Shown piece after piece: positions 1 to 9,570 of a DNA stretch of 64,000 nucleotides. The notes beneath the pieces are model-generated. The model was not told the DNA's origin, did no database searches, and was given only the letters and a program-made list of their open reading frames with translations. Both the position numbers and the translations under genes were made by a program. Numbering within the stretch: position 1 is the first letter of the stretch; each line of letters starts with the position of its first letter. Source of the DNA: Gramella sp. KN1008 (GTDB lineage Bacteria > Bacteroidota > Bacteroidia > Flavobacteriales > Flavobacteriaceae); assembly GCF_004332155.1 (NCBI RefSeq), contig NZ_SJDV01000006.1, positions 124,001 through 188,000 of the forward strand, read 5' to 3'.

Positions 1-313
1 TGGAATTCCCGATGAAGATCTTATCGTTATTGATAATCACAGGACGTTTTAGAAAAGTATAGTGCTCCAGGATAAGGTTTTTGTACCTGCCTTCGTCAAG
101 TTCTTCATTTTTCAGATCACGTTCCTTATAAAGTCTTGCACGCTTACTAAAAAGAGCCTCGTAACTTCCCGCCAGCTCTTCCATTTCTTCCAGTTGCTCT
201 TCTGTGATTTTATCTTCTTTTATATCCTGCAAAATAAAAGATGAGGGCGGGTCAAGTTCTTTTATGATCCTTTTACAGGTATCGCAGGTGGAGAGGTGAT
301 ATATTTTTTTCAT
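1..313 (-). CDS. ArsC/Spx-family thioredoxin-fold protein, C-terminus off window
   Basis: Reading the complement from the ATG at 311-313 gives an open frame to the window edge, about 104 residues. It begins MKKIYHLSTCDTCKR, the N-terminal strand and CxxC loop (Cys10, Cys13) of arsenate-reductase-like proteins (ArsC/Spx/YffB fold). The later stretch LKRPVIINNDKIFIGN matches the conserved 'RP' strand of that family. Members are small cytoplasmic proteins, often named arsenate reductase without proof; whether this one reduces arsenate cannot be told. The last 10 or so residues lie beyond the window. It runs leftward with no visible partner here. Confidence 0.8.
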   Translation of the reverse strand, partial: MKKIYHLSTCDTCKRIIKELDPPSSFILQDIKEDKITEEQLEEMEELAGSYEALFSKRARLYKERDLKNEELDEGRYKNLILEHYTFLKRPVIINNDKIFIGNS

Positions 314-387
314 GCCAGAAGAATTTAGCCTACAAAGAACGGACTTTTCAGAAAATTGAGCTTTCTTTTTTAAAAAAGCTTCACATT

Positions 388-1176
388 TTAAGGCTGGTCA
401 TTCTCGCCGGGAAGCTTTAAGAATTCTTCTATTTCTTCTCTGGGATATGTAAGTGTAAAACTTCCTTCGGCATAAGGAGCTATCTCATAAGCATTGTAGT
501 GAAGTATCACCTTATTTTTGGTTATCCCAATGTTTTTTGGAAGATGAAACCTGTCATTTTCAAACAACATTCCAGTACTGTTGATGTTAGCGTCTTCAGG
601 AATATTCTGTTTTTTTCGGAAATCCTTTTCTACAAAGTTGACGAACTTCTCAGTAAAAAGATCATCGGCTGTGAGTGTTTTTCCGCTTTCAGGATCAAAA
701 TTAAGATAATCTGTGCTGGTATAGCCGTGAGCTCCCCCGGTGAACATATCGGTATTGAACTGCAGGCATATTATTTTCGGTGTATCGTAGACAAGCTTTC
801 CATTTACTGTAGCTTCCCAGGGCAGTTCATATTCAGGAAATTCCCGGGCTGTTTCTTTGTAATTCCCGATAAAATCTTCGGCTAGCTCTTTGGGACTCTT
901 TTTACCTCCTTCTTCCTGGTAATCGATAGTATTACGAAGAAATTCTACTATTCTCTTATTGATGTTATCAGCTTCTTCTCCATTTTTTGCCACCGGGTAA
1001 GTAAGACTTATAAATGTGCATTCTCCTTCTTCCGGACTACAGTTATCAAGACTTTTTTCTATGGTTTTAGAAGAAAAGACAAGGGATTCGTCAGATTCTT
1101 TTTGAGTGTCTTTAGGTTCATCTGCACAGGAAGTGAGCAGTAAAATGATACTGAAGGCGATAAGGATTCTATTCAC
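388..1176 (-). CDS. DUF3298/DUF4163 (RsiV-like) lipoprotein
   Basis: 262 residues starting with a lipoprotein signal; the lipobox LLTSC puts the lipidated Cys near residue 17. The mature part has the N-terminal strand pattern ISLTYPVAKN (DUF4163-like). The motif GGAHGYTSTDYLNFDPESG is the hallmark of DUF3298, the domain of RsiV and of many Bacteroidota envelope proteins. RsiV binds lysozyme in Firmicutes. Flavobacterial members are uncharacterised and have no transmembrane anti-sigma part, so only an envelope-anchored binding role can be suggested. Transcribed away from the metB-like gene. Confidence 0.8.
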   Translation of the reverse strand: MNRILIAFSIILLLTSCADEPKDTQKESDESLVFSSKTIEKSLDNCSPEEGECTFISLTYPVAKNGEEADNINKRIVEFLRNTIDYQEEGGKKSPKELAEDFIGNYKETAREFPEYELPWEATVNGKLVYDTPKIICLQFNTDMFTGGAHGYTSTDYLNFDPESGKTLTADDLFTEKFVNFVEKDFRKKQNIPEDANINSTGMLFENDRFHLPKNIGITKNKVILHYNAYEIAPYAEGSFTLTYPREEIEEFLKLPGENDQP

Positions 1177-1217
1177 AGCGAATGGGTGTTAAATAACATG
1201 ATAAAGGTAAAGGCAAT

Positions 1218-1249
1218 TTTGTGAATGCCCAACAGGCTCACTACATTTG
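1218..1249 (+). promoter_or_regulatory. Bacteroidota-type promoter for the cystathionine synthase/lyase gene
   Basis: TTTG at 1218-1221 and TACATTTG at 1242-1249 are 20 bases apart, fitting the TTG-N19-21-TAnnTTTG pattern of Bacteroidota vegetative promoters. The expected start site near 1255 gives a leader of about 60 bases. Confidence 0.55.
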
Positions 1250-1317
1250 TTTTTCAATTTTTTACAGGATATAATTCCATTAATAAGCTTAGTTTTCAGC
1301 TTGTAATTCTTTAAACA

Positions 1318-2460
1318 ATGAAATTTAACACCAAAACTATACACGGAGGACAGAAAAATGCAGATCCGGCATACGGTTCAGTTATGCCTCCCATTTACCA
1401 GACCAGTACTTATTCACAAAGCACACCGGGAGGTCATAAGGGATTTGAATATTCCCGGAGCGGAAACCCTACACGGGCCATGTTGGAAAAATCACTTGCC
1501 AGCATTGAAAATGGGAACTACGGGCTGGCATTCGGTTCTGGCCTGGCCGCGATAGATGCTGTGGTCAAATTATTCAAACCCGGCGACGAGATCATTTCAA
1601 CAAACGATCTTTATGGAGGTTCTTATCGCCTCTTCACGAGTATTTTTGAAGGTCTCGGCATCAAATTTCACTTTATTGGAATGCAGGATGCTGATAAGAT
1701 CGAGGACCATATCAATTCTAAAACAAAACTCATCTGGGTGGAAACGCCAACTAACCCGATGATGAATATTATCGATATTGATGCGGTTTCGAAGATCGCT
1801 AAAAAGCATGACCTGTTACTGGCTGTGGATAATACTTTTGCGACGCCATATCTTCAACAGCCTCTGGACCTGGGAGCTGATATAGTTATGCACAGCGCAA
1901 CCAAATATCTTGGAGGACACAGTGATGTGGTGATGGGAGGCCTGGTTGTAAAAGATGAAAAACTGGCTGAAAAACTTTATTTTATTCAGAATGCCAGTGG
2001 TGCAGTTTGTGGGCCTCAGGATAGTTTTCTTGTGCTACGAGGAATAAAGACCCTGCATTTGAGGATGCAGCGCCATTGTGAGAATGGAGAAGCAGTTGCA
2101 AAATTCCTCAGATCTCACCCAAAGGTGGATAAGGTTTACTGGCCAGGATTCGAAGATCACCCCAACCATGATATTGCTAAAAAACAAATGAAAGGTTTTG
2201 GGGGAATGATCTCTTTTACCACAAAGGAAAATACACTTCAGAGTGCCACACAGATTGTGGAGAAACTTAAGGTATTTACCCTTGCTGAATCTCTGGGGGG
2301 TGTGGAGTCTCTCGCAGGACATCCGGCTACCATGACCCACGCTTCTATCCCGGCTGAGGAGCGGGCAAAGACAGGTGTTACAGATTCTCTGATAAGACTT
2401 AGTGTAGGTGTTGAAGACGAAGAAGACCTCCTGGCTGATCTTAAACAGGCCATTGGTTAA
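1318..2460 (+). CDS. metB: Cystathionine gamma-synthase/gamma-lyase (Cys/Met metabolism PLP enzyme)
   Basis: 380 residues, the usual length for the Cys/Met-metabolism PLP family. Visible landmarks are the YSRSGNPTR phosphate/substrate motif near residue 45, the FGSGLAAIDAV PLP-phosphate loop, VDNTFATPYLQQPLDLGAD with the PLP-binding Asp, and the Schiff-base lysine Lys196 in SATKYLGGHSD. The C-terminal SLGGVESLAGHPATMTH segment is also typical. The enzyme joins O-acyl-homoserine with cysteine or splits cystathionine, and sequence alone does not separate MetB from gamma-lyase. It stands alone behind its own promoter. Confidence 0.9.
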   Translation: MKFNTKTIHGGQKNADPAYGSVMPPIYQTSTYSQSTPGGHKGFEYSRSGNPTRAMLEKSLASIENGNYGLAFGSGLAAIDAVVKLFKPGDEIISTNDLYGGSYRLFTSIFEGLGIKFHFIGMQDADKIEDHINSKTKLIWVETPTNPMMNIIDIDAVSKIAKKHDLLLAVDNTFATPYLQQPLDLGADIVMHSATKYLGGHSDVVMGGLVVKDEKLAEKLYFIQNASGAVCGPQDSFLVLRGIKTLHLRMQRHCENGEAVAKFLRSHPKVDKVYWPGFEDHPNHDIAKKQMKGFGGMISFTTKENTLQSATQIVEKLKVFTLAESLGGVESLAGHPATMTHASIPAEERAKTGVTDSLIRLSVGVEDEEDLLADLKQAIG

Positions 2461-2477
2461 TTTAGGTAATTTAAGTG

Positions 2478-2510
2478 ATATTATAGCCTGGGTTTAGCAG
2501 GCTATAATAT
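2478..2510 (+). terminator. Strong hairpin after metB-like gene
   Basis: A perfect 12-bp inverted repeat (2478-2489 with 2499-2510) encloses a 9-base loop, 18 bases after the stop codon. It lacks a T-run, so it may be an RNA 3'-end stabiliser or a weak terminator. The rest of 2511-2677 holds nothing I can name. Confidence 0.45.
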
Positions 2511-2677
2511 AGCCTAGGCCTATTTAAATTTCTCTGAAACCAGATGGTGTAACGAGAAAGCTTAAAAGGTGCAGGAGGGGCTATTTATCTATTGAGATGA
2601 TTATCTTGACAGGTTCAGGCTTATTGTGTAAATTCAAAACCGGTGATATTTAATATTTCCGAATCAAATTTTAAGAT

Positions 2678-3295
2678 ATGGGCAAGCAGCTATTTTACTG
2701 CCTTTTTTTCTTATTCTCTACCCTGGCGTATAGTCAGCAATGGAGAGAAATAAGAGAATTTGAAGTTGGACCTATGTTCAACTATCATCATACTTCCCTT
2801 TATGTGGCAAATAATGTGTTTGAGGAGTCTGAGGCTGGTGGTTTCTCAAATTCCGGTTTTGAACCTAACTACGGATTAGGGATTTACGGAATCTATTATC
2901 TGAAGCCCAAAATAGGAATTGGGGCAGAACTTTTCTATGACCGTAGCTCCTCTTCAGCATTGGAAGAGGATAATCACTATAATTCACTTACTTTTTTGCC
3001 CTATGTAAATTATGATCCTTTCAGGCGGGTGAGAAATCTGTATTTTGGAGCAGGGATGGGGGTTTCTTTTATTCAGGAAGCTCCGGAATATGGATCTGCA
3101 GTGAAAGAAGAAGATATCAGGGTGATTACCATCCCGGTGAAACTATCTGCTTCTTATAGAATAAGGAATCAGGTGACCTTTGAATTAGGTATCTACGCAG
3201 AAGTGATGGAGGTAGTTATGGATCAGGTTCGCCGAAATGCCCTTTTCTTTGGTATGAAAGTTCCTGTAAATCGTGTTTTTGGAGGTTACCGTTAG
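2678..3295 (+). CDS. Outer-membrane beta-barrel protein of unknown function
   Basis: 205 residues with a clear type I signal peptide (MGKQLFYCLFFLFSTLAYSQ). The rest alternates short amphipathic strands with Gly/Tyr/Phe and strand-ending aromatic residues, e.g. YGLGIYGIYYLKPKIGIGAE and LYFGAGMGVSF. This is the look of an eight-strand porin-family/OmpA-like barrel. No enzyme motif is seen. It is followed, tail to tail, by the aminotransferase gene with only 3 bases between. Confidence 0.65.
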   Translation: MGKQLFYCLFFLFSTLAYSQQWREIREFEVGPMFNYHHTSLYVANNVFEESEAGGFSNSGFEPNYGLGIYGIYYLKPKIGIGAELFYDRSSSSALEEDNHYNSLTFLPYVNYDPFRRVRNLYFGAGMGVSFIQEAPEYGSAVKEEDIRVITIPVKLSASYRIRNQVTFELGIYAEVMEVVMDQVRRNALFFGMKVPVNRVFGGYR

Positions 3296-3298
3296 TTT

Positions 3299-4525
3299 CT
3301 AAAAAATTCCTTTGAAGATACTGATAAGTTTTCTTACCTCCTTCTGAGTATTATAATGAACCAGACTTACCCTTACCACACCATTCTTTTCTTCCAGGTT
3401 TAGTGCCTGAATTAATTTTTTTGCGTAAAAATCACCGAATCTGATCCCTATTCTATGACCGTCAACTCTTTCTACGATCTCGTCACTTTTCAGATTGGAA
3501 TGTACGAATGAAATTGTGGGGACTCGTCTTCCAGCTGCCGCTTCCGGGATTCCTATTATCCTTATTTCAGGAATTTCATTCAGATAGTCTAACAGGATGG
3601 AAGCCAGTTTTTCCTCATGAGATGCAATTAGACCAAATGTCTTTGTAAGCCTGGTCTGAAAATCTTCATCCTTCTTCGGGTTAAAATGACGTCTGTAAAT
3701 TTCGTTATAGTATTCTATGATCCCCAGCGTGCTATAGGTAAGCTCAAAATTGAAATTTCCGGGTTGTAATTTATAAGGAACTTCCTCTTTTCCGATGAAA
3801 TAATGATTCAGGCTATCCAGTTTTAATAACAGGTCATATTTTCCGTACATCACTGCCAGATGGGGACCATAGGTCTTATACCAGCTGAAAGTGTAAAAGT
3901 CAGCATCCAGCTCCTTTACATCCACTTTGCGATGAGGGGCATAGGCCACACCGTCTACACAAATCAGCGCACCTGCATTATGAACTTCCTCTGCTATTTT
4001 TTTAATAGGATTAATAGTTCCCAATACGTTGGAAGCATGGCTTACTGCTACCAGCTTCGTACGATTATTCAACAGTTTTCTCAGGTCATCTAATTCCAGT
4101 TCAAGCGTTTCCGGATTTACTTTCCAGACTTTTACCTCGATGCCTTTTTTCTTCAGATCCATCCAGGGAGATACGTTGGCCTCATGGTCTGTATCGGTAA
4201 CTATAACTTCATCACCTTTCGTCCATTGCTTACTAATGCTCAGACTCAGGATCCTTAACAACAGGGTGGTGGAAGAGCCTATTACTACTTCTTCCGGCCT
4301 GCTGGCATTGAGAAGTTGAGAGATTTTAGAAGTAGCATATTTAAGCTTTTCACCCGCCTCTACAGACACCTTGTATGAGGCACCCAGTTGCACGTTATGA
4401 TGTACCAGGTAGCCGCTTATTCTTTCTATTACCTTTCCCAGAACCTGAGAGCCGCCGGCATTATCCATGAAAATGAAGTCTCTCTTAAGAGCGGGAAACT
4501 GTTCCCTTACAAATTCTATATCCAT
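3299..4525 (-). CDS. Class V aminotransferase, cysteine-desulfurase-like
   Basis: 408 residues of fold-type I PLP enzyme. Key sites are DNAGGSQV near residue 21, SSTTLLLR (PLP phosphate), DHEANVSPW around His114, the PLP-ring Asp191 in CVDGVAYAPH, and the lysine Lys217 in SWYKTYGPH. The pattern matches the NifS-related branch of cysteine-desulfurase-like proteins (TIGR01976 type). No active-site Cys loop is evident, so true desulfurase activity is doubtful. Its ATG overlaps the stop codon of the upstream S9 peptidase gene (TAATG), so the two are translationally coupled. Confidence 0.8.
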   Translation of the reverse strand: MDIEFVREQFPALKRDFIFMDNAGGSQVLGKVIERISGYLVHHNVQLGASYKVSVEAGEKLKYATSKISQLLNASRPEEVVIGSSTTLLLRILSLSISKQWTKGDEVIVTDTDHEANVSPWMDLKKKGIEVKVWKVNPETLELELDDLRKLLNNRTKLVAVSHASNVLGTINPIKKIAEEVHNAGALICVDGVAYAPHRKVDVKELDADFYTFSWYKTYGPHLAVMYGKYDLLLKLDSLNHYFIGKEEVPYKLQPGNFNFELTYSTLGIIEYYNEIYRRHFNPKKDEDFQTRLTKTFGLIASHEEKLASILLDYLNEIPEIRIIGIPEAAAGRRVPTISFVHSNLKSDEIVERVDGHRIGIRFGDFYAKKLIQALNLEEKNGVVRVSLVHYNTQKEVRKLISIFKGIF

Positions 4526-6900
4526 TATTGCCCCAATAAACTTTCATTAAATAATTCAAGTATCCTGCGATATTCGTCGGTCCAGCTGCTTGGCTCAACA
4601 AATCCGTGATCTTCTACCGGATAAACCGCCATTTCCCAGTCTTCCTTTCCAAGTTCTATAAGTCGCTGAGCAAGTCTCACTACATCCTGAAAATGAACAT
4701 TAATATCCACCATTCCGTGAGCGATCAGTAGATCTCCTTCCAGACCTTCGGCAAAATAAATTGGGGAAGACCTCCTGTAAGCTATTGGATCCTTCGAAGG
4801 CTCGTTGAGAATATTGGAAGTATATCCATGATTATAATGAGCCCAGTCTGTCACCGACCTTAAAGCTGCGCCTGCTTCAAATGTTTCCGCTTCTGTGAAC
4901 ATCGCCATAAGTGTTATAAAGCCTCCATAGCTTCCCCCGTATATTCCAACCTTTTCAGGATCTATATCATAATTTTCTATCAGGTATTTTACTCCGTCAA
5001 CCTGGTCAGTAAGGTCTTTTCCTCCCATATGCCTGTAGATGCCTGTTCGCCAGTCCCGCCCGTAACCAGCACTGCCTCGGTAGTCTATATCGATCACGGT
5101 ATATCCAAGATCGGTAAGCAGATTATGGAACATATATTCCCTGAAGTAACTGGACCACCATTTATGGGCGTTTTGAAGATATCCTGCGCCGTGAACAAAG
5201 ACCACGGCTGCATCGTTCTTTCGTTCTGCTTCAGGAAGGTATAAGCGGGCAGGAACCATTGCTCCGTCCCTTGATTCAAATCTGATAAGTTTCGGTTCTC
5301 GCCAGTCATAAGATGTGAAAGCTTCAGACTGTCCCTCTGTTAACTGTTGAGGTTTGGCCTTCGCCCTGGTCCTTTTAAAGTATAACTCCTCCGGACTGTT
5401 CATATAAGAATAGGTAATAGCCATATATTTTTCGTCAGGTGATAGCTGCACTTCATTATTACCTGTCATGTTGGTGAGCTGTGTCATTTCCCCACCCATC
5501 AACGGCATCTTATAGAAATGTCTTTCTCCAGGATGAACTTTTGAAGAGGTAAAATACCAGTGCTTTTTGTCATTCGAAATGAACGGATCAAAAACTTCAT
5601 ACTCGCCGGGAGTCAGATCTTTTTTATCACCTGTTTCCACATTCAGGATATTTAGGTGGGAATAGCCAGATTCTTCGCTTTGGAAGTAAATATGTTTGTT
5701 ATCGGGAAGCCAGCCTAGTGTCTCATTCCCATAATAGGTATAACCAATTCCGGGGCCGGCCAGCCAGGCTTCATCACGCTGCCTTTCTATGGACTCAAGA
5801 CTTCCATTTTGAAGGTCCAGAAAGGCAATCCAGCGATCCTTATTATCTGTAGAGCGCAGATTGACCACTGCCTTTTGTCCGTTTGGAGAAAAATGAACTT
5901 TTGAAGGGATCACCTCCCGTGGTTCAGTTTCCCAGTCTTTATCGGGATAGTCTTTTGTATAATCGGGTAGGTCGGTAATACCAGGAAGTTTTGAGGTGTC
6001 TATTATAAATACAGTATCCTTTTCAAGGTCGTAAAGAGCAAGTTCAGCGGTATAATCCATGTCCCCCACCTTACTTCTGGCAGGAAGGTTTACAGTATAC
6101 CCACTTTCGTCAACATAATTGGGTACATCTGTACGCTTGCCGCGTTCCCTTGTAATAAGGCTGAAAGCAGCATATTTGGCATCCGGAGAAATTACCAGGT
6201 TGCTGAGGTTCTGTTCGTTGAGATAGAATATGAAATTATCACTGGTATTTACGGACTCCCTATATTCCTTAGAACTTTCCCTTTCTTCTTTCCGCTGATT
6301 CACCACATCCAACAATTCCAGGTTTTCCTGTTGGATCCAATCATCTTTGCTGGAAAGCTTTTTATCTTTGGTATCAGGTTTAGAACCCGATTTTATATTG
6401 GTAAGTTGCTTAAGTCTCCCGTTTTCCAGGTCATATAGAAAGGCGTTGTCTTCGGCCTCAAATGCTATATGGTCTTCATTCATAAGAAATACAGGGTCTT
6501 CAATAGAGAAAGGGAGATCCAGTAATTCACGTTTTTCTTTGGACCGCATCTCATAAATAAATAGATCTCCATTCTTTATATAGACCTTTTTAGACCTGTT
6601 ATCATTGAAATCGCCATTACGAGGAACAAGCTCTCTTTCCTGGGAAGCCGTAACCTTCATGATTTTTTCAGGGTTGTTGATGTTAATCCTGTAAAGTGAA
6701 TCGGCAGGGTTGTTTTCTGGATTGTAATCGAAGTAAATATTCTCACTGTGTATTCCCCAGTGCACCGAAGAGGGAAAGTTACCCATCCAGTCGGGATTCT
6801 GCATTATTTTTTCAACGCTTAGTTCTGAAGTTTGAGAAATTGCTGTAAGGGGGAGTATGCTTAAAATGATAGATAAGCATAAAGAAGTATTAAGATTCAT
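4525..6900 (-). CDS. S9-family prolyl oligopeptidase / dipeptidyl peptidase
   Basis: 791 residues with an N-terminal signal peptide, a WD/DPP-type beta-propeller (about 40-520) and an alpha/beta-hydrolase domain (about 530-791). The catalytic triad is readable: Ser657 in GIYGGSYGGF, Asp731 in HGMVDINVHF and His765 in VEDHGFV. The family cleaves short peptides, DPP-IV-like members after Pro/Ala. It should act in the periplasm. It is the first gene of a two-gene unit with the aminotransferase, whose start overlaps its stop by one base. Confidence 0.88.
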   Translation of the reverse strand: MNLNTSLCLSIILSILPLTAISQTSELSVEKIMQNPDWMGNFPSSVHWGIHSENIYFDYNPENNPADSLYRININNPEKIMKVTASQERELVPRNGDFNDNRSKKVYIKNGDLFIYEMRSKEKRELLDLPFSIEDPVFLMNEDHIAFEAEDNAFLYDLENGRLKQLTNIKSGSKPDTKDKKLSSKDDWIQQENLELLDVVNQRKEERESSKEYRESVNTSDNFIFYLNEQNLSNLVISPDAKYAAFSLITRERGKRTDVPNYVDESGYTVNLPARSKVGDMDYTAELALYDLEKDTVFIIDTSKLPGITDLPDYTKDYPDKDWETEPREVIPSKVHFSPNGQKAVVNLRSTDNKDRWIAFLDLQNGSLESIERQRDEAWLAGPGIGYTYYGNETLGWLPDNKHIYFQSEESGYSHLNILNVETGDKKDLTPGEYEVFDPFISNDKKHWYFTSSKVHPGERHFYKMPLMGGEMTQLTNMTGNNEVQLSPDEKYMAITYSYMNSPEELYFKRTRAKAKPQQLTEGQSEAFTSYDWREPKLIRFESRDGAMVPARLYLPEAERKNDAAVVFVHGAGYLQNAHKWWSSYFREYMFHNLLTDLGYTVIDIDYRGSAGYGRDWRTGIYRHMGGKDLTDQVDGVKYLIENYDIDPEKVGIYGGSYGGFITLMAMFTEAETFEAGAALRSVTDWAHYNHGYTSNILNEPSKDPIAYRRSSPIYFAEGLEGDLLIAHGMVDINVHFQDVVRLAQRLIELGKEDWEMAVYPVEDHGFVEPSSWTDEYRRILELFNESLLGQ

Positions 6901-7020
6901 ATAGGCTTAAAAATTGAAAAATTCATATTAAATATCAGTAGTTATGCGGCATGCGACAAGATAGGTAAATTTTGACTCTTAATTATTTGTTTAAAAGCAT
7001 GATAGGTAAAATTATTAACA

Positions 7021-7033
7021 CCTGAAAATCAGG
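7021..7033. promoter_or_regulatory. Short palindrome in divergent intergenic region
   Basis: CCTGA-AAA-TCAGG, a 5-bp inverted repeat, lies between the S9 peptidase gene and the divergent lipoprotein gene. A regulator site is possible; there is no further support. Confidence 0.2.
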
Positions 7034-7084
7034 GTATAATAGTTTAATTTGTACTTTTAAGCTTATTTTAAAACTAGCGTCATT

Positions 7085-7900
7085 ATGAAAAAATTCAATT
7101 TTCAGTTGTCGCTCCAAATCGTTCTTTGCTCTTTATTTCTTTTCGCGTTTAATGCATGCCAACCTGAAGACGGTCTGGTCCCGGGAGAAGAAATTATCCA
7201 ATCCGATCTTAAGGCAAATCAAAGTGATCCGTCAGAAAAAATCAATGATTTTTACGGACCCACACAGCCCATGGGAAATGGAATTGTTAGAAGTGTGCTT
7301 TCCATTAATCATGACGGGGAGCCTGTTGCTCTAGGAGTAGTTTTTTCTGAAAAAGCTCTTGAAAACCTTCCTGATGAAGAACTTAATTTGACCTTGCAAT
7401 TTCACCCTAAGGCAGAAAGTTTGATTGTGGATCATGTTGATTTTGGATACAATCCCCATGGTCATGAAGGGCCTGGATTCGCTGTGGAACATTTTGATAT
7501 ACATTTTTACTGGATTTCTGAAGAGGAAAAGCTAAGTATTCCATTAGCTATTGGTATGGATGATCTTCCTGATGCGAGTATATGGCCGGAAGGATATGGT
7601 CCCGATGTGGTAACCGTTCCGGAGATGGGAAGGCACTGGCTGCATGAATCTTCATTTTCTTCAACCTTTGATCAAACATTTATTTATGGCTCCTACGATT
7701 CAGAATTTACTTTTTACGAACCAATGATTACTATGGAATATCTGAAGGCCAAAAATTTTGAGGATTCTTATGAGATCATTCCATTAGGAGCTTATGAAGA
7801 ACCAGCCTATTACGCAAACTCCTACGAGATCAAATATGATTCGGTTAAAAAGCAATACAGGGTTATGCTTACAGATCTTTTCTGGGCCGGAGGCTTATAA
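7085..7900 (+). CDS. Lipoprotein of unknown function
   Basis: 271 residues with a lipoprotein signal; the lipobox FNAC places the lipidated Cys near residue 25, followed by an acidic Asp/Glu/Gln/Pro-rich linker. The mature domain contains HVDFGYNPHGHEGPG and GRHWLHESS, with several His and acidic residues that might hold a metal. I do not recognise the family. The large number of aromatic and acidic residues suggests a secreted beta-sandwich. It is monocistronic, ending in a strong terminator. Confidence 0.7.
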   Translation: MKKFNFQLSLQIVLCSLFLFAFNACQPEDGLVPGEEIIQSDLKANQSDPSEKINDFYGPTQPMGNGIVRSVLSINHDGEPVALGVVFSEKALENLPDEELNLTLQFHPKAESLIVDHVDFGYNPHGHEGPGFAVEHFDIHFYWISEEEKLSIPLAIGMDDLPDASIWPEGYGPDVVTVPEMGRHWLHESSFSSTFDQTFIYGSYDSEFTFYEPMITMEYLKAKNFEDSYEIIPLGAYEEPAYYANSYEIKYDSVKKQYRVMLTDLFWAGGL

Positions 7901-7923
7901 AAAAATGCAATTATAAATTTTTC

Positions 7924-7952
7924 AAAAGTCATCCCACCCGGATGACTTTTTT
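7924..7952 (+). terminator. Rho-independent terminator
   Basis: An 11-bp perfect stem (7924-7934 with 7940-7950) around a 5-base loop, ending in six T, 23 bases after the lipoprotein stop codon. Confidence 0.85.
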
Positions 7953-8008
7953 GGTAATAGTTACTCCGATCAAAAAAGTTATCTTAGGGCTTTCTTAAAA
8001 CTTAATTC

Positions 8009-9568
8009 ATGATCAAAAAATCATTAACCGCAGCATTAATGCTGTTTGTTGCTATTTACGTGAGTCCTGTAATGGCTCAACAGGAGATAATTGAAAAAAT
8101 CGTAAATGAAGCAGAAGAGAATTCACAGCTGGAAATACTGGCGCATGAGCTTCTGGATGTGGTGGGCCCAAGACTGGTTGGTACACCACAGATGGAGAAT
8201 GCTCACAACTGGGCGATCCAGAAATATGAGGGCTGGGGAATTCCTGCCAGGAAGGAAGAGTGGGGTAAATGGAAAGGCTGGAAAAGAGGGATTACACATG
8301 TGGACCTTATCTCTCCAAGAATCCAGAGTTTGGAGGCCAGACAGTTAGCCTGGAGTCCGTCTACGGGAAAAAAAGGAGTGACTGCAGAAGTCGTGATTTT
8401 GCCTGAAGCTAAAGATTCAGTTGACTTTATGAACAAGATAAAATCTGTCAAGGGTAAGTTTGTAATGATATCCATGCCACAGCCAACGGGCAGACCAGAC
8501 GATAACTGGGAAGAATGGGCTACTCCCGAATCTTTTGAAAAAATGAAGAAAGAACGTGATTCGTTGGATAAGTTATGGGACGAGAGAATTGAAAGGACGG
8601 GCCTTAATTACAGAGAGCTTCCCAAAGCACTGGAAGATGCCGGAGCAGAGGGGATAATATCTTCGAGGTGGTCACGCGGGTTTGGCGTGAACAAAATATT
8701 CGCTTCTTATACAGAAGAGATACCGTCCATAGATATTTCCCTGGAAGACTACGGTTTGCTGTATCGTCTGGCTGAATATGGAAATAAGCCGGAGATTAAA
8801 GTAGTTGCAGAATCAACAGAAAGAGGCGAGGTTCCAACATTCAATACAATTGCTGAAATAAAGGGAACAGAAAAGCCCGAAGAATATGTGATCCTTTCTG
8901 CTCATTTTGACAGCTGGGATGGAGCTACGGGAGCTACCGACAATGGAACGGGAACCATTGTGATGATGGAAGCAATGAGAATACTTAAAAGAATTTACCC
9001 CAATCCTAAAAGAACGATTCTGGTAGGCCACTGGGGAAGCGAAGAGCAGGGCTTGAATGGTTCCAGGGCCTTTGTAAAGGATCATCCGGATATTGTTGAA
9101 AATGTGCAGGCCCTATTTAACCAGGATAACGGAACCGGAAGGGTAGTGAATATATCAGGGAATGGATTTTTACATGCTTATGATTATCTGGGAAGATGGC
9201 TGTATGAAGTTCCTGAAGAGGTCACCACTCATATTGAAACCCATTTTCCTGGCACACCGGGAAGAGGAGGTTCAGATTATGCCTCTTTCGTAGCTGCAGG
9301 TGCTCCCGCCTTTAACCTGAGTTCATTAAGCTGGGATTACTGGAACTATACCTGGCACACAAATAGGGATACTTATGATAAGATAGTTTTTGACGATGTG
9401 AGAAACAATGTAATTCTTACGGCTGTTCTGGCTTATATGGCTAGTGAAGATCCGGAAACCACTTCCAGAGAAAAAATTAAACTTCCCATTAGCAGAAGGA
9501 CGGGGGAGCAGATGACCTGGCCAGAACCCAGAGATGCAGAAAGAAGAGGAATGCTGGAAGAGAAATAG
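8009..9568 (+). CDS. M28-family zinc aminopeptidase/carboxypeptidase, secreted
   Basis: 519 residues with a type I signal peptide (cleaved near VMAQQ). The di-zinc ligands of family M28 are all visible: His299 (SAHFDSWDG), Asp311 (GATDNGTG), Glu345/Glu346 (GSEEQG), Asp373 (NQDNG) and His450 (WHTNRDTYD). A protease-associated insert sits before them. The layout resembles plasma glutamate carboxypeptidase/aminopeptidase Q. It probably trims peptides in the periplasm or at the surface. Neighbours are unrelated. Confidence 0.88.
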   Translation: MIKKSLTAALMLFVAIYVSPVMAQQEIIEKIVNEAEENSQLEILAHELLDVVGPRLVGTPQMENAHNWAIQKYEGWGIPARKEEWGKWKGWKRGITHVDLISPRIQSLEARQLAWSPSTGKKGVTAEVVILPEAKDSVDFMNKIKSVKGKFVMISMPQPTGRPDDNWEEWATPESFEKMKKERDSLDKLWDERIERTGLNYRELPKALEDAGAEGIISSRWSRGFGVNKIFASYTEEIPSIDISLEDYGLLYRLAEYGNKPEIKVVAESTERGEVPTFNTIAEIKGTEKPEEYVILSAHFDSWDGATGATDNGTGTIVMMEAMRILKRIYPNPKRTILVGHWGSEEQGLNGSRAFVKDHPDIVENVQALFNQDNGTGRVVNISGNGFLHAYDYLGRWLYEVPEEVTTHIETHFPGTPGRGGSDYASFVAAGAPAFNLSSLSWDYWNYTWHTNRDTYDKIVFDDVRNNVILTAVLAYMASEDPETTSREKIKLPISRRTGEQMTWPEPRDAERRGMLEEK

Positions 9569-9570
9569 AT

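Noticed and set aside
314..387. Hairpin AGCTTT/AAAGCT as terminator of the DUF3298 gene
   Set aside because: Stem is short, A/T-only inside and without a clean T-run; too weak to call.
499..885. 128-residue open frame opposite the DUF3298 gene
   Set aside because: Lies wholly inside the lipoprotein gene on the other strand and has no family features; the lipoprotein has signal and motifs.
1250..1317. Possible SAM riboswitch before the metB-like gene
   Set aside because: The leader is only about 60 bases and shows no riboswitch core; only a small AAGCT/AGCTT pairing is present.
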